Positions 42,321-52,606 of a stretch of DNA of 64,000 bases are shown in pieces (position 1 is the stretch's first letter; each line of letters begins with the position of its first letter). The stretch comes from Synechococcus sp. CS-1332 (lineage in GTDB: Bacteria > Cyanobacteriota > Cyanobacteriia > PCC-6307 > Cyanobiaceae). The translations under genes were made by a program, and so were the position numbers. The stretch covers positions 1 to 64,000 of the forward strand of contig NZ_JAHLYP010000052.1 of assembly GCF_025127995.1 (NCBI RefSeq), in the 5' to 3' direction. The notes beneath the pieces were generated by a model that had not been told where the DNA came from, did not search any database, and saw only the letters and a list, made by a program, of their open reading frames with translations.

Positions 42321-43703
42321 GTGCAACCAAACGTTTCTCCGGTGGAAGGGCAGGGGTGGGCTGAGAGTCAGGCCCCCATCCTGACCCACGGCAGCGATGG
42401 CAGAGTGGGTTCTGACGATTGCCAGCCCTTGGGGAACGTTCTTCCAGGTCTGCGCGAAGGCTCCAGCCCTGCCGACACGGTGGCCGCCGCCCTCGAGCGG
42501 CTCGCCCCGGTGGTGGCCCGCCGCACGGCCGCCGTGCGGCCCCGCCTGGGCCGGGTGCTGGACGCCTTCGCCGCCGAACGCCTGGGGGTGCACCACTTCG
42601 CCTCGGTCAGCGGCTACGGCCACGGGGACCTGGGCCGGGAGGTGCTGGATCGGGTCTTCGCGCGGGTGCTGCAGGCCGAAGCCGCCGCCGTGCGGCTCCA
42701 GTTCGTCAGCGGCACCCATGCCATCACCGCCGCCCTGTTCGGGGTGCTGCGGCCGGGTGACCGGCTGCTGGCGCTCACCGGCCGCCCCTACGACACCCTC
42801 GAGGAGGTGATCGGGCTGCGGGGCCAGGGCCAGGGATCCCTGGCCGAGTTCGGCATCCGCTACGACGAGCTGCCCCTCACCGAGGCCGGAGAGGTCAACG
42901 AAGCGGCCCTGGAGGACGCGCTGGCCCCTAAGACGCGAATGGTGCTGATCCAGCGCAGCTGCGGCTACAGCTGGCGGCCCTCCTTGCCTGTGGCCACCAT
43001 CGGCCGCCTCTGCGAACGGGTCAAGGAGCTGCGGCCGGACTGCGTCTGCTTCGTCGACAACTGCTATGGGGAGCTGGTCCAGGAACAGGAACCCACCGCC
43101 GTCGGGGCCGACCTGATCGCCGGATCCCTGATCAAGAATCTGGGCGGCACCATCGCGCCCACGGGGGGCTATGTGGCCGGCCGCCAGGAGCTGGTGGAAA
43201 TGGCCTGCTGCCGGCTCACCGCCCCGGGCATCGGCAGCGAGGGGGGCACGGGGTTTGATCAGTACCGGCTGCTGTTCCAGGGGTTGTTCCTGGCCCCCCA
43301 GATGGTGGCCGAGGCCCTGATCGGCGCCGATCTGGTGGCCGAGGTGTTCGGCGGCCTCGGCTACGCCGTGAACCCTGGTCCCGGTGCCGAACGCAGTGAT
43401 GTGATCCAGGCGGTGCGGCTCGGCCATCCGGATCGGCTCATCGCCGTCTGCCGGGCGTTCCAGCAGGCCTCCCCTGTGGGGGCCTACCTGGATCCAGTGC
43501 CGGCCCCCATGCCCGGCTACGCCAGTGATCTGGTCATGGCGGGGGGCACGTTCATCGACGGCAGCACCAGTGAGTTCTCCGCCGACGGTCCGCTGCGGGA
43601 GCCCTACGTGCTCTATGCCCAGGGCGGCACCCACCATGGGCATGTGGCCCTGGCCCTTGAGCAGGCCCTTGCGGCCCTGGCGTCCCTGCCGGAGGCAGAC
43701 TGA
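42321..43703 (+). CDS. Methionine gamma-lyase/aluminium-resistance family PLP enzyme
   Basis: 460 aa from a GTG at 42321; an in-frame GTG at 42405 would give about 432 aa, nearer the usual length. The family pattern is [21 protein letters not shown], the FVDNCYGE aspartate segment, and SLIKNLGG, where the Lys should bind [22 protein letters not shown] follows. Members are annotated as cystathionine beta-lyase-like or aluminium-resistance proteins; the physiological substrate is unsettled. It precedes gcvH by 28 bases on the same strand, so one transcript with gcvH-gcvP is likely. Confidence 0.85.
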   Translation: MQPNVSPVEGQGWAESQAPILTHGSDGRVGSDDCQPLGNVLPGLREGSSPADTVAAALERLAPVVARRTAAVRPRLGRVLDAFAAERLGVHHFASVSGYGHGDLGREVLDRVFARVLQAEAAAVRLQFVSGTHAITAALFGVLRPGDRLLALTGRPYDTLEEVIGLRGQGQGSLAEFGIRYDELPLTEAGEVNEAALEDALAPKTRMVLIQRSCGYSWRPSLPVATIGRLCERVKELRPDCVCFVDNCYGELVQEQEPTAVGADLIAGSLIKNLGGTIAPTGGYVAGRQELVEMACCRLTAPGIGSEGGTGFDQYRLLFQGLFLAPQMVAEALIGADLVAEVFGGLGYAVNPGPGAERSDVIQAVRLGHPDRLIAVCRAFQQASPVGAYLDPVPAPMPGYASDLVMAGGTFIDGSTSEFSADGPLREPYVLYAQGGTHHGHVALALEQALAALASLPEAD

Positions 43704-43731
43704 GGCCGCCTCCTCCGCACCCCCACCGGCC

Positions 43732-44121
43732 TTGGCACACACCTTCCCCGACGATTGCCGCTATTCCGAAACCCACGAGTACGTGCGCCCGGACGGTGAC
43801 CTGGTGCGCCTCGGCATCAGCTCCTTCGCCGTGGACCAGCTCGGCGACATCGTCTTTGTCGAGTTGCCGGCGGTGGGGGCCGCCCTGGCCAGGGGCACGA
43901 GTTTCGGCAGCGTCGAATCGGTCAAGGCGGTGGAGGATCTGATGGCCCCGGTGAGCGGCACGGTGGAGGCCCGCAACGAGGCCGTACTGGCCAGCCCCGA
44001 GGAGCTCCAGAACGATCCCTATGGGGAAGGCTGGCTGCTGCTGGTACGGCTTGGCGCGCCTGACGAACTGGAGGCTCTGATGGATGCCGCCACCTACGGG
44101 GCCAAGGTGCAGGCGGGCTGA
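43732..44121 (+). CDS. gcvH: Glycine cleavage system H protein
   Basis: 129 aa from a TTG at 43732, the usual H-protein length. It carries the aminomethyl group between P, T and L proteins on a lipoamide attached to K65 in [20 protein letters not shown] at the start and the YGEGWLL end are family markers. It is followed by gcvP after 31 bases. gcvT and lpd are not in the window. Confidence 0.93.
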   Translation: MAHTFPDDCRYSETHEYVRPDGDLVRLGISSFAVDQLGDIVFVELPAVGAALARGTSFGSVESVKAVEDLMAPVSGTVEARNEAVLASPEELQNDPYGEGWLLLVRLGAPDELEALMDAATYGAKVQAG

Positions 44122-44152
44122 ATTCCTTAGGATCCCGCCACCACCCTCCCGA

Positions 44153-47095
44153 ATGCCCGTGTCCGCCTCCTTCCTGGTCCGGCATCTGGGTCCGGATCCC
44201 GAAGATCAGCTACGGATGCTGGCCGAGCTCGGCCTGGGGTCCCTTGACCAGCTGGCGGCCGAGGTCGTTCCGGCCGACATCCTGCTGACGGCGGCCGAGG
44301 CCGACGTCGGCCTGCCGCTCCCCTGCCCGGAGGCGGTGGCCCTGGCGGAGCTGGGAGTCCTGGCGTCTCGCAACCGGGTGCTGCGCAGCCTGATCGGCCT
44401 CGGCTACCACGGCACGGCGACGCCGGCTCTGATCCAGCGCCACGTGCTGGAAAACCCCTGCTGGTACACCGCCTACACCCCCTACCAGGCGGAGATCGCC
44501 CAGGGCCGGTTGGAGGCCCTGCTCAATTTCCAGACGCTGGTCAGCGAGCTGACGGGTTTGCCCATTGCCAACGCCTCGCTGCTGGATGAGGCCACCGCCG
44601 CCGCCGAAGCGATGGCGATGGCGGCAGCGGTCAGCCCGCGGCGTGGGGCACGCCGTTTTCTGGTGGACCGGGCCGTCTTCCCCCAGACCCTGGCCGTGCT
44701 CCAGACCCGGGCCGAACCCCTGGGGATCGTGATCGAGACGTTCGAGGCCGAGGCCGTCAGTCACGCCCCCGATGGGGTGCTGGGCGAGGACGTTTTCGGT
44801 TTGCTGCTCCAGCTTCCCGGCGTCGCGGGCCGCCTCTGGGACCCCTCAGCGCTGCTGGCGGCGGCCCGCTCCTGCGCGGTGATCAGCACGGTGGCGGTGG
44901 ATCCCCTGGCCCAGGCGCTCCTGTCCCCGGTGGGTGAGCTGGGCGCTGACATCGCCGTCGGCAGCCTGCAGCGCTATGGGGTGCCGATGGGGTTCGGTGG
45001 TCCCCACGCGGCCTTCTTCGCGACCCGGGAGGACTTCAAGCGCCAGATCCCCGGCCGCCTGGTTGGCCAGTCCAGGGATGCGGAGGGCAACCCGGCGCTG
45101 CGGCTGGCCCTCCAGACCCGGGAGCAGCACATCCGGCGCGACAAGGCCACCAGCAACATCTGCACGGCCCAGGTGCTGCTCGCGGTGATGGCGAGCTTTT
45201 ATGCCGTGCACCACGGCCCTGATGGCCTCGAAGCCATCGCCCGTCGCCTTCTGGTCCTGCGTCAGGGGCTGGTGCTGGGGCTGGCGGCCCTGGGGCTGGC
45301 GGCTGACCCAGGGGCGGCCTTCGACACCGTGGTGCTGCGCACCGCCGCCGCGCCCAGCCTGCGGCAGCGGGCCGTGGCCGCCGGCTTCAACCTCCGCTGC
45401 GGGATCCGTGGCGACGACGGTGAGGCCGCCCTGGCCATCAGCCTCGATGAACTGTCCACGCCCGAGGAACTGGCCAGCCTGCTGGCGGCCCTGGCCCCGG
45501 ATTCCGCCGCCGCCGCCGGAGCGCAGACCGCCCTCCAGGCCGGCCTGATCGCCCTGGAGGAGAAGCCGCTCTCGGAGCTGCTCGACGGGATGCCAGGGCG
45601 GCAACGCCCCTGGCTCAGCCAGGAGGTGTTCCATCGCTACCGCAGCGAGACGGAGCTGCTGCGCTACATCCAGCGCCTGGTGAGCAAAGACCTGTCGCTC
45701 GTCCACGGCATGATCCCGCTGGGCAGCTGCACCATGAAGCTCAACGCCGCTGCCGAACTGGCGCCGGTGAGCTGGCCGGCCTTCGCCCAGATGCATCCCT
45801 TCGCCCCCGCCGACCAGACCGGGGGCTATGTCGCCCTGGCGGCGGATCTGGAGGCCTGGCTGGGGGCGATCACGGGCTTTGCAGGGGTGTCCCTGCAGCC
45901 GAACGCTGGCTCCCAGGGGGAGTACGCCGGCCTGATGGTGATCCGGGCCTGGCACCGGAGCCGCGGTGAGGGCCATCGGCAGGTGTGCCTGATCCCCACC
46001 AGTGCCCACGGCACCAATCCCGCCAGCGCCGTGATGGCCGGCATGCGGGTGGTGGCGGTGGCCTGTGACGCGCAGGGCAACATCGACATCGAGGACCTGG
46101 CGGCCAAGGCCGCCGCCCATGCCGCCGACCTGGCGGCCCTGATGGTCACCTACCCCTCCACCCATGGGGTGTTCGAAACGGGCATCCGCCGCATCTGCCA
46201 GGCCGTGCATGACCACGGCGGCCAGGTGTATCTCGATGGCGCCAACCTCAATGCCCAGGTGGGCCTCTGCAAGCCGGGGCTCTACGGCGCCGACGTCTGC
46301 CACCTCAACCTTCACAAGACCTTCTGCATCCCCCACGGGGGCGGTGGTCCCGGGGTGGGGCCGATCGGCGTGGCGGCCCACCTGGTGCCCTTCCTGCCCT
46401 CCCATCCCCTGGCCGCCGCCGCAGGCAACCAGGCCATCGGCCCGGTGTCGGCGGCGCCCCTGGGCAGCGCCGGCATCCTGCCGATCAGCTGGATGTACAT
46501 CCGCATGATGGGGGGGTCAGGCCTGCGCACCGCCAGCCAGGTGGCCCTGCTGGCGGCCAACGTGATCGCCGAGCGGATGGAGCCGCACTTCCCGGTGCTC
46601 TATCGCGGCAGCGGCGGCCGGGTGGCCCATGAGTGCATCCTCGATCTGCGGCCCCTCAAGCGCAGCTGCGGCCTGGAGGTGGACGATCTGGCCAAACGGC
46701 TGATGGACTACGGCTTCCATGCCCCCACCGTCAGCTGGCCGGTGGCTGGCACGGTGATGGTGGAGCCCACCGAGAGTGAATCGCTGCAGGAGATCGATCG
46801 CTTCTGTGCGGCCATGGAGGGAATCCGCCGCGAGGCCTGGGCGATCGAAACCGGGGCCGCCGACCCCCTCGACAACCCGCTCAAGCAGGCTCCCCACACC
46901 CTGGCGGCAGTCACCGCCGACAGCTGGGAGCGGGCCTACAGCCGCAGTGAGGCCGCCTTCCCCGCCGGGGAGGAACAGCGGCAGACCAAGTTCTGGCCGG
47001 CGGTCGCCCGCATCGACAATGCCTTCGGTGATCGGAACCTCGTCTGCACCTGCCCGAGTGTGGAAGAGGTGGCAATTCCCGAACTGGCCGCCTGA
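44153..47095 (+). CDS. gcvP: Glycine dehydrogenase (decarboxylating), P protein
   Basis: 980 aa single-chain P protein. It decarboxylates glycine and transfers the aminomethyl group to GcvH. The PLP lysine is K722 in [16 protein letters not shown], and [11 protein letters not shown] plus [11 protein letters not shown] mark the two homologous halves. In cyanobacteria it drains photorespiratory glycine. The ATG at 44153 gives the normal N-terminus ([12 protein letters not shown]). It is the last gene of the apparent methionine gamma-lyase-like/gcvH/gcvP operon. Confidence 0.96.
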   Translation: MPVSASFLVRHLGPDPEDQLRMLAELGLGSLDQLAAEVVPADILLTAAEADVGLPLPCPEAVALAELGVLASRNRVLRSLIGLGYHGTATPALIQRHVLENPCWYTAYTPYQAEIAQGRLEALLNFQTLVSELTGLPIANASLLDEATAAAEAMAMAAAVSPRRGARRFLVDRAVFPQTLAVLQTRAEPLGIVIETFEAEAVSHAPDGVLGEDVFGLLLQLPGVAGRLWDPSALLAAARSCAVISTVAVDPLAQALLSPVGELGADIAVGSLQRYGVPMGFGGPHAAFFATREDFKRQIPGRLVGQSRDAEGNPALRLALQTREQHIRRDKATSNICTAQVLLAVMASFYAVHHGPDGLEAIARRLLVLRQGLVLGLAALGLAADPGAAFDTVVLRTAAAPSLRQRAVAAGFNLRCGIRGDDGEAALAISLDELSTPEELASLLAALAPDSAAAAGAQTALQAGLIALEEKPLSELLDGMPGRQRPWLSQEVFHRYRSETELLRYIQRLVSKDLSLVHGMIPLGSCTMKLNAAAELAPVSWPAFAQMHPFAPADQTGGYVALAADLEAWLGAITGFAGVSLQPNAGSQGEYAGLMVIRAWHRSRGEGHRQVCLIPTSAHGTNPASAVMAGMRVVAVACDAQGNIDIEDLAAKAAAHAADLAALMVTYPSTHGVFETGIRRICQAVHDHGGQVYLDGANLNAQVGLCKPGLYGADVCHLNLHKTFCIPHGGGGPGVGPIGVAAHLVPFLPSHPLAAAAGNQAIGPVSAAPLGSAGILPISWMYIRMMGGSGLRTASQVALLAANVIAERMEPHFPVLYRGSGGRVAHECILDLRPLKRSCGLEVDDLAKRLMDYGFHAPTVSWPVAGTVMVEPTESESLQEIDRFCAAMEGIRREAWAIETGAADPLDNPLKQAPHTLAAVTADSWERAYSRSEAAFPAGEEQRQTKFWPAVARIDNAFGDRNLVCTCPSVEEVAIPELAA

Positions 47096-47155
47096 GTGTT
47101 CCGCCGGTACCTTTTCCCCCCGCCATGGCGCATCATTGCTGTGCCATCACCTAGC

Positions 47156-47180
47156 GGCGATGGCAATCGCCTTTCATTTT
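47156..47180 (+). terminator. Weak rho-independent terminator candidate after gcvP
   Basis: GGCGAT (47156-47161) pairs with ATCGCC (47166-47171) across a GGCA loop, followed by TTTCATTTT. It lies 61 bases after the gcvP stop and directly before the next small gene, so it could also be that gene's leader hairpin. Confidence 0.4.
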
Positions 47181-47181
47181 C

Positions 47182-47415
47182 ATGGGGTTCATGAACGGCA
47201 ACGACAATTCAGGCGGTGAGCCGGGCCCGGGCCCCCTTGTGCCCGGTCTGCCGGAGGCCAGCCAACGGGTGGATGGCACCAACGTGGTGCGGGTGCCCTT
47301 CGGGGTGCGCCGGGCCCGGCGCCGTCGTCCCGAACGGCCCGACCACTGGGCCACCCTCGTCCTTCCCTTCCAGACGGGCAGCGGCGGGTCGCCCACGCCG
47401 CCCCAGGCGGCCTAG
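47182..47415 (+). CDS. Small conserved cyanobacterial hypothetical protein
   Basis: 77 aa (ATG at 47182, or 74 aa from 47191). The middle block TNVVRVPFGVRRARRRRPERPDH and then WATLVLPF is ordered-looking and basic; both ends are Gly/Pro-rich and probably disordered. I recognise no function. It converges with Flv1, ending 9 bases before the latter's stop. Confidence 0.55.
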   Translation: MGFMNGNDNSGGEPGPGPLVPGLPEASQRVDGTNVVRVPFGVRRARRRRPERPDHWATLVLPFQTGSGGSPTPPQAA

Positions 47416-47424
47416 GCCAGCGGC

Positions 47425-49242
47425 TCAGTAGTTGGCGCCGCTGCGTCGCTGGTGCACGGCGGTGGTGGCGGCCGGATCGAGCAGGTCGCCGCTGAGGGCC
47501 TCGGCGTAGAGCAGCCAGTGGTCGCCGCATTCCATCCGTTGGCTGACGCGGGCCTCCAGCCAGGCCAGGGCTTCCGGCAGCAGCGGTTGTCCGCTGGGAG
47601 TGGCTTCAAGTTCCAGGCCGGCCAGGCGATCGGCCCCCGGGGGGAAGGGCTGCAGGAACCGCTTCATCGGGCCGCTTTCCTTCCCTGCCGCCAGCACGTT
47701 GAGGCAGAAGGCGTCACCCACGTGCAGCAGGCTCTCCATCGCCCGATCCTTGGCCACGGCCACGGTGAAGCCGGGGGGACTGAAGCTGGCCTGGCTGACC
47801 CAGCTAGCCACCATCGCGCCGCCGATGGCCTCGGGGCCGTCCCCCTTGCGGGCGAGCACCACGCAAAGGGCACCCACCACCCGGCCGAGGGCCTGGATCG
47901 CCGGGTTGGTGCGGCTCTCGCTGAGGCCTCCGCCGGTGCTGCGTCGCTGGGACTGGCGATGTTGGCTGCGCAGGCGGCGGCCCAGGGCGGTGCCGGTTTC
48001 CTCCAGGGTGCGCAGGGTGGCCAGATCGGGGCTGAACTTGATCCGGATCGGATCGAAGGCGAACTGGAAGCCGCCGTCGCGGAGCTTGCTTTCGAGCAGG
48101 TCGATCGCCTCGCCGCTCCAACCGAAACTGCCGAACACCCCCACAGGCTTGGCCCGGTCACCCTCGGCCAGCACGGTGCCCAGGGCCGAGACGATCGGGG
48201 TGGGCGCATGGCCCCCGAGGGTGGGTGAGCCGATCAGCAGGGCGTCGCAGGAGTGGATCGCCTCCAGCAGCTGTTCCGGTGGCGCGAATTCACAGTTGAT
48301 GCTCTCAACCCGCACACCACTGCGGGCCACCCCCTGGGAGAGGGCGTCGGCGATGGCCGCGGTGTTGCCGTAGGCACTCGCATAGAGCAGCGCCACCGAA
48401 AGGCTGGCCCGTTCCTGGCTCTCCCCCCAGCGGCGGTAGTCGGCCAGCAGGCTGCGCCAGCTCTGGGCAATGGCCGGCCCGTGGCCCGGGGCGATGGTGC
48501 GGATCGCCATCGCATCGAGACGGTCCACCACCGTTTCCACCTGGCGGGCCATCGGCGCCATCAGGCAGTCGAAGTAGTAGCGGCGGTCCTCCTCGGTGCT
48601 GCTGCGACTCGCTTCGGCGAAGTCCTCGGTGCAGAGGTGAGCGGCAAAGAACTTGCCGCTCATCAGCAGCCCGGTGCTGGCCTCGAAGGCCATCAGGCCG
48701 CCGGGCCAGCGGGGGGTGGGGGTGGGGATCAGGGTGAGGACATGGCCGTCGGCGAGGGTGCGGCTCGTCTCCTGCTTGACCACCTCGATCGTCGGCAGGG
48801 GCACGGTCTCGGCTGGGGCTTCGGCAGCGCCCGAGGGGCCGGGCCGTTGGCGGTTCCAGAGTTCGCCCAGCACCTGGGCCCCTGGATTGGAGGCCACCAG
48901 GACCGTTGAGGGCCAGCCGGCGGCGAGCTCCTTGAGGAGGGCCACCCGGTTGGGGTTGACGTGGCCCACCACCACCTTCAAGGGGGCGTCGGCCGGCACC
49001 AACAGGGCCAGCTGCTCCAGGAAGGGGGCGGCGAAGGAGGCCCCCGGCGGATGCACCAGAACAGGAGCGCCGCCGGAGGCGCCCTGTTGGAAGAGGAAGC
49101 TGTTGGCGGTGGTGCCCCGCTCGAGGCCGTACTCCACCTCGAAACGCAGCCGCCGGGGGCTGAGGCCACGCAGGCAGATCAGGCCGGGTTCGACCGGCAG
49201 GGCGATGACGCGCCGATCCGACGCGGATGGGGAGGTGGTCAT
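47425..49242 (-). CDS. flv1: Flavodiiron protein Flv1
   Basis: 605 aa with the cyanobacterial class C layout: a beta-lactamase-like domain (~1-260), a flavodoxin domain (ASAYGNTAAIADALSQG, ~285-420) and a C-terminal flavin-reductase domain (MVASWVSQASFSPPGFTVAVAKDRA). The iron site is degenerate: where Flv3 has HTEPDHSG, this protein reads HVNPNRVAL. This is the expected Flv1 type, which works as a heterodimer with Flv3 in light-driven reduction of O2 to water (Mehler-like reaction). Its ATG overlaps the Flv3 stop (ATGA), consistent with coupled expression. Confidence 0.9.
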   Translation of the reverse strand: MTTSPSASDRRVIALPVEPGLICLRGLSPRRLRFEVEYGLERGTTANSFLFQQGASGGAPVLVHPPGASFAAPFLEQLALLVPADAPLKVVVGHVNPNRVALLKELAAGWPSTVLVASNPGAQVLGELWNRQRPGPSGAAEAPAETVPLPTIEVVKQETSRTLADGHVLTLIPTPTPRWPGGLMAFEASTGLLMSGKFFAAHLCTEDFAEASRSSTEEDRRYYFDCLMAPMARQVETVVDRLDAMAIRTIAPGHGPAIAQSWRSLLADYRRWGESQERASLSVALLYASAYGNTAAIADALSQGVARSGVRVESINCEFAPPEQLLEAIHSCDALLIGSPTLGGHAPTPIVSALGTVLAEGDRAKPVGVFGSFGWSGEAIDLLESKLRDGGFQFAFDPIRIKFSPDLATLRTLEETGTALGRRLRSQHRQSQRRSTGGGLSESRTNPAIQALGRVVGALCVVLARKGDGPEAIGGAMVASWVSQASFSPPGFTVAVAKDRAMESLLHVGDAFCLNVLAAGKESGPMKRFLQPFPPGADRLAGLELEATPSGQPLLPEALAWLEARVSQRMECGDHWLLYAEALSGDLLDPAATTAVHQRRSGANY

Positions 49243-51017
49243 CAGTAGTGGTTGCCCACTTTGCGGTGATGCACGGCCGTGGCGGCGGTGGTGTCGGCCA
49301 CGTTGCCCTCCTCCACCACCGCATAGATGATCCAGTGGTCGGGCCCCTCCATGCGCTGGGTCACCCGGCAGCCCAGGTAGGCCAGGGCATCCCCCAGGAC
49401 CGGACCGCCGGAGGCCACGCCCTCAAGGATGCTCACGCCGGCGAAGCGGTCGGCCCCCGGTGGGAACCGGCGCAGGAAATGGCGCAGCAGGGGCTGGTGG
49501 TTGTCCTCCCGCAGCACGTTGAGCACGAAGCGATCGTCCACCTGCATCAGCGCTTCGATGGCCCGGTCCTTGGCGACGGCCACCGTGAGCCCGGGGGGGT
49601 CGAAGCTCGCCTGGCTCACCCAGCTGGCCACCATGGCGCTGCTGCGGCTGCCGGCCTCGTCGTCCTGGCGGGCCGTGACGATGTAGAGGCCGCCGCTGAG
49701 GCGCCCCAGGGCCTTGTCCAGATCGCCATCGATGGCCTTCATCGCGGCGATGGTCTTCTCCTTGGTGAGCAGCTGGCCCAGGTCGGTGCCGGCCTCCTCG
49801 CAGCGCTGGTAGTCGGCGCCGCCGGGAACCTGGCGGATGCGCAGGGGCTCGAAGGCCCATTTCTGGCCCAGGTTGCGCAGCTGGCCGGCCAGGGTGTCGA
49901 TCGGCTCGTCGTTGCCGCCGAAGGCGTCGTAGCACCCCACCCACTGCTTGGGATGGAGGGCCGCCAGCAGGGTACCGATGGCGGTCTGCAGGTCGGGATC
50001 GGGGCTGGCGGGCCAGGTGGGAACCACCACGGCACTCGCCTCGCCGATCAGGGCGGCGAGTTCCTGGGCGTCGGTGGCGCGCAGGTCGACGAGCTGCACC
50101 TGGCCGGAGGCCTTGCCCACCCCCCGGGCAATGGCCTGGCTGAGCCGGTCGCAGAAGCCGTACTGGCTCAGGTAACAGACGGCGGCGTAGGCCTCACCGG
50201 CGCTGCGCTGGCCACTCCAGTCGCGGTAGTCGCCCACCCAGAGGGGCAGGTGATCCCGCAGCAGGGGGCCGTGGCCCACGGCGATCGTGGTGATCTCCGG
50301 CAGCCCCTCCATGCGTTTGAGGGCCTGCAGCACGCTGCGGGCGTTGGGAGCCATCAGGCAGTCGTAGTAGAAGCGGAAGTCCGGGGCGATGGCCCCCGGA
50401 TCGACATCGAACAGGTCGTCGGAGCAGTAGTGCAGCCCGAAGGCGTCGCAGGTATAGAGGAGGCCGGTGCCGTGATCGAAAGAGAAAATCGTGTCGGGCC
50501 AGTGCAGGTTGGGGGCACTGAGGAAGCTGAAGCGATGGGCCACACCACTGCTGGGGTGAACGCCCAGATCCAGCTCATCTCCGCTCTTCACCGCCCGGCT
50601 GCGGAAGGGGCGATGCACCTGGTCCTGCAGGTACTGGATCGCCACCTTGGAGCCGACGATCTCGATGTCCGGGTGGCGGTCGATCAGATCGCCGATCAGG
50701 CCGGAATGGTCCGGCTCGGTATGGGAGACGATCAGGTGGTCGATCGCGGTGGGTTCGATCAGACCCTCCAGCAGGGGGATCCAGGTGTCACGGAACTTGG
50801 CGTGGCTGGTGTCGACCAGGGCCGTGCGCTCGCCCCGCACCAGGAAGGCGTTGTAAGTGGTGCCGTTGCGCAGGCCGAATTCGATGTCGAAGCGGCTGCG
50901 GTCCCAGTCGAGGGAGCGGATCGCCGTGGTGTCAGCCGCGATCGGCTCGCACTGAAGGCTGAGGCGGCCAGTCGAGGCCGCCGTGGAGGGCGAGGCGCTG
51001 GCGGTGCTGGTGCTCAT
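49242..51017 (-). CDS. flv3: Flavodiiron protein Flv3
   Basis: 591 aa from the ATG at 51017. The lactamase-like domain keeps the full di-iron motif HTEPDHSG, with further ligands in CDAFGLHYCSDD and VGHGPLLRDHL. A flavodoxin domain (SQYGFCDRLSQAIARGVG) and a flavin-reductase domain (MVASWVSQASFDPPGLTVAVAKDRA) follow. With Flv1 it accepts electrons from photosystem I and reduces O2 without making reactive oxygen. It is the first gene of the flv3-flv1 pair and is divergent from the PilZ gene. Confidence 0.92.
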   Translation of the reverse strand: MSTSTASASPSTAASTGRLSLQCEPIAADTTAIRSLDWDRSRFDIEFGLRNGTTYNAFLVRGERTALVDTSHAKFRDTWIPLLEGLIEPTAIDHLIVSHTEPDHSGLIGDLIDRHPDIEIVGSKVAIQYLQDQVHRPFRSRAVKSGDELDLGVHPSSGVAHRFSFLSAPNLHWPDTIFSFDHGTGLLYTCDAFGLHYCSDDLFDVDPGAIAPDFRFYYDCLMAPNARSVLQALKRMEGLPEITTIAVGHGPLLRDHLPLWVGDYRDWSGQRSAGEAYAAVCYLSQYGFCDRLSQAIARGVGKASGQVQLVDLRATDAQELAALIGEASAVVVPTWPASPDPDLQTAIGTLLAALHPKQWVGCYDAFGGNDEPIDTLAGQLRNLGQKWAFEPLRIRQVPGGADYQRCEEAGTDLGQLLTKEKTIAAMKAIDGDLDKALGRLSGGLYIVTARQDDEAGSRSSAMVASWVSQASFDPPGLTVAVAKDRAIEALMQVDDRFVLNVLREDNHQPLLRHFLRRFPPGADRFAGVSILEGVASGGPVLGDALAYLGCRVTQRMEGPDHWIIYAVVEEGNVADTTAATAVHHRKVGNHY

Positions 51018-51146
51018 GGGGTCCGAGTCCTTCCGCAGGCCTGAGACTGTAGGCAAGGCAGCATCCTTTTCGGCGTGTTAGACCACGCAAAGAGCCTTGC
51101 TGGGAAAGGGACAATGCGTCAGCGATATCCGACGGTAAGGGGATAG

Positions 51147-51512
51147 GTGACCACCGCAGACTTGCAACGGTTTCGGCAAGCTTTCCGCCGCCTGGAGGAA
51201 CGTCTTCAGGAAGCCTCGCGCTCCGACCGGTTCAAGCCTCCGACGGGCCTGGCCACAGCCCGGCTTCGCACGGAGTCCATGGGCGTCTCCGATGGGGTGC
51301 TCGGAGAGGTCCTTGACCTGAGCGTGGATGGCATGAAGGTGGCCATCGAGGCTGGCCATGATCTGACCGTTGGCCATCACTGCAGCGTGGTGGTCGGTGA
51401 CGGGGAAGGAGAGACCTACGACCTGACAGGCATCGTGCGCTGGATCGAAGCCACCAGCTACATCTCAGTGATCGGTCTCTCCCTCAATTCCGCCCGTCGC
51501 ATCGAGGCGTGA
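51147..51512 (+). CDS. Single-domain PilZ protein (c-di-GMP receptor type)
   Basis: 121 aa from a GTG at 51147 preceded by a TAAGGGGA ribosome site. A short helix (FRQAFRRLEERLQEA) leads to a beta-barrel with LGEVLDLSVDGMKVAIE, the D/N-x-S-x-x-G element of PilZ, and GIVRWIEATSYISVIGLSL at the end. The N-terminal Arg arm is not clear-cut (RSDRFKPP), so c-di-GMP binding is likely but not certain. It stands alone and converges with the Hsp20 gene. Confidence 0.75.
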   Translation: MTTADLQRFRQAFRRLEERLQEASRSDRFKPPTGLATARLRTESMGVSDGVLGEVLDLSVDGMKVAIEAGHDLTVGHHCSVVVGDGEGETYDLTGIVRWIEATSYISVIGLSLNSARRIEA

Positions 51513-51517
51513 TGGCC

Positions 51518-51937
51518 TCAGTCGGCCACCTTGACACTGACCGTTGTCAGTGACTGCACCTTGGGTGCCGTCACGGTGAGCAGACCATCGCGGTAGTGGG
51601 CCTCGAGAGCGTCTCTTTGGATGCCGCCGGGGAAGCGGAAACTGCGGCTCCAGGTGCCGTAGCGGAATTCGCTCAGCAGGGGAGCTCGCCGGTTGCCCTC
51701 GGCCGCGGCGGAGGGGTCTCCGGCTGGCTGGTGGGCACGGCGCTCGGCGGTGATGATCAAGGAGCGGTCGGTGGCCTTCACGTCGATGGAGGAGCGGTCG
51801 ACGCCAGGGAGTTCCAGGGCAATGATGTACGCCGCCTCGGTTTCGTGAACCTCGGCGGCGGGAACCCGTTCGGCTGTCTGCAGCTGTTGCTCCAGCCGGT
51901 CGAAGAGATCGAAGGGGGAAGGATGCAAGGTACGCAT
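51518..51937 (-). CDS. Small heat shock protein, Hsp20/alpha-crystallin family
   Basis: 139 aa. The alpha-crystallin domain reads AYIIALELPGVDRSSIDVKATDRSLIITAERR, then GTWSRSFRFPGGIQRDALEAHYRDGLLTVTAPK with the typical A-x-x-x-n-GVL-like end (DGLLTV). It prevents aggregation of unfolded proteins. The ATG is at 51937. It follows the MEKHLA gene on the minus strand after 77 bases. Confidence 0.92.
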   Translation of the reverse strand: MRTLHPSPFDLFDRLEQQLQTAERVPAAEVHETEAAYIIALELPGVDRSSIDVKATDRSLIITAERRAHQPAGDPSAAAEGNRRAPLLSEFRYGTWSRSFRFPGGIQRDALEAHYRDGLLTVTAPKVQSLTTVSVKVAD

Positions 51938-52014
51938 GATTGGTGCTTCCGAACAACGTGACGGGGATGGCCAGGTGAATTACCATCCGCTCCGTCAATG
52001 TGCCCGCCTTGCCC

Positions 52015-52500
52015 TCAGGCTTGGAGGGGGGGAACCGACGCTCCAGGTTCGGTCCCCCCAACCGGGTTCGGCCTCTTCGCCAAGGGGTGCGGGGAACCGG
52101 AATGGGGCGGCTCCAGCCACCACCAGCTGGCAAAGGCGGCCGCCTGGCCGCAGGGTTGGCCGCTGTCATCCCGCAGGGTCCACAGCCGGGCGTTCTCGAG
52201 GCGGAAACGGCGGCCGCCGCTGTCGACGCGCGTGCCGGCGTAGCCACTGAGGGCCCTCTGCTGGCGGGCCAGCTCCAGCACGAGGGCCCGGCTCTGACGT
52301 TCGGCCGGCTCGGCCGTCAGCCGGGACGGCAGCCCCACCATGGCGCTCCAGGGGCGGCGCCACAGCAACAAAGCGGCGCGGTTGGCGTAGATCAGGCGCG
52401 GATCGGCGCTGCCATCGTGGGCCAGCACGACCGTGGCAGCCACGAACAGTTCCTGGGCCGCCTGCAACGGTGAGCGGCCCCATGGCACGCCTGCCATCAA
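52015..52500 (-). CDS. MEKHLA/PAS-like domain protein with unclear start
   Basis: The domain shows VVLAHDGSADPRLIYANRAAL, LWRRPWSAMVGLPSRLTAEP, GYAGTRVDSGGRRF and ENARLWTL followed by GQAAAF, the MEKHLA pattern (a PAS-like fold known from plant HD-ZIP proteins and bacteria). No enzyme activity is known. The first usual start codon in frame is the TTG at 52500 (161 aa). However, homologous-looking sequence (SETAIATAGRLLAGHRLAF) continues upstream in frame to about 52570 with no ATG, GTG or TTG. A rare ATT, ATC or CTG start or an upstream frameshift is possible. Confidence 0.7.
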   Translation of the reverse strand: MMAGVPWGRSPLQAAQELFVAATVVLAHDGSADPRLIYANRAALLLWRRPWSAMVGLPSRLTAEPAERQSRALVLELARQQRALSGYAGTRVDSGGRRFRLENARLWTLRDDSGQPCGQAAAFASWWWLEPPHSGSPHPLAKRPNPVGGTEPGASVPPLQA

Positions 52501-52606
52501 TGGCCGCTCAAAGGCCAGGCGGTGGCCAGCCAGGAGGCGCCCGGCGGTGGCAATGGCGGTCTCGCTCAGCCAGGGGGGCGGTTCAGACGGTGGGATGGCT
52601 CTGACC

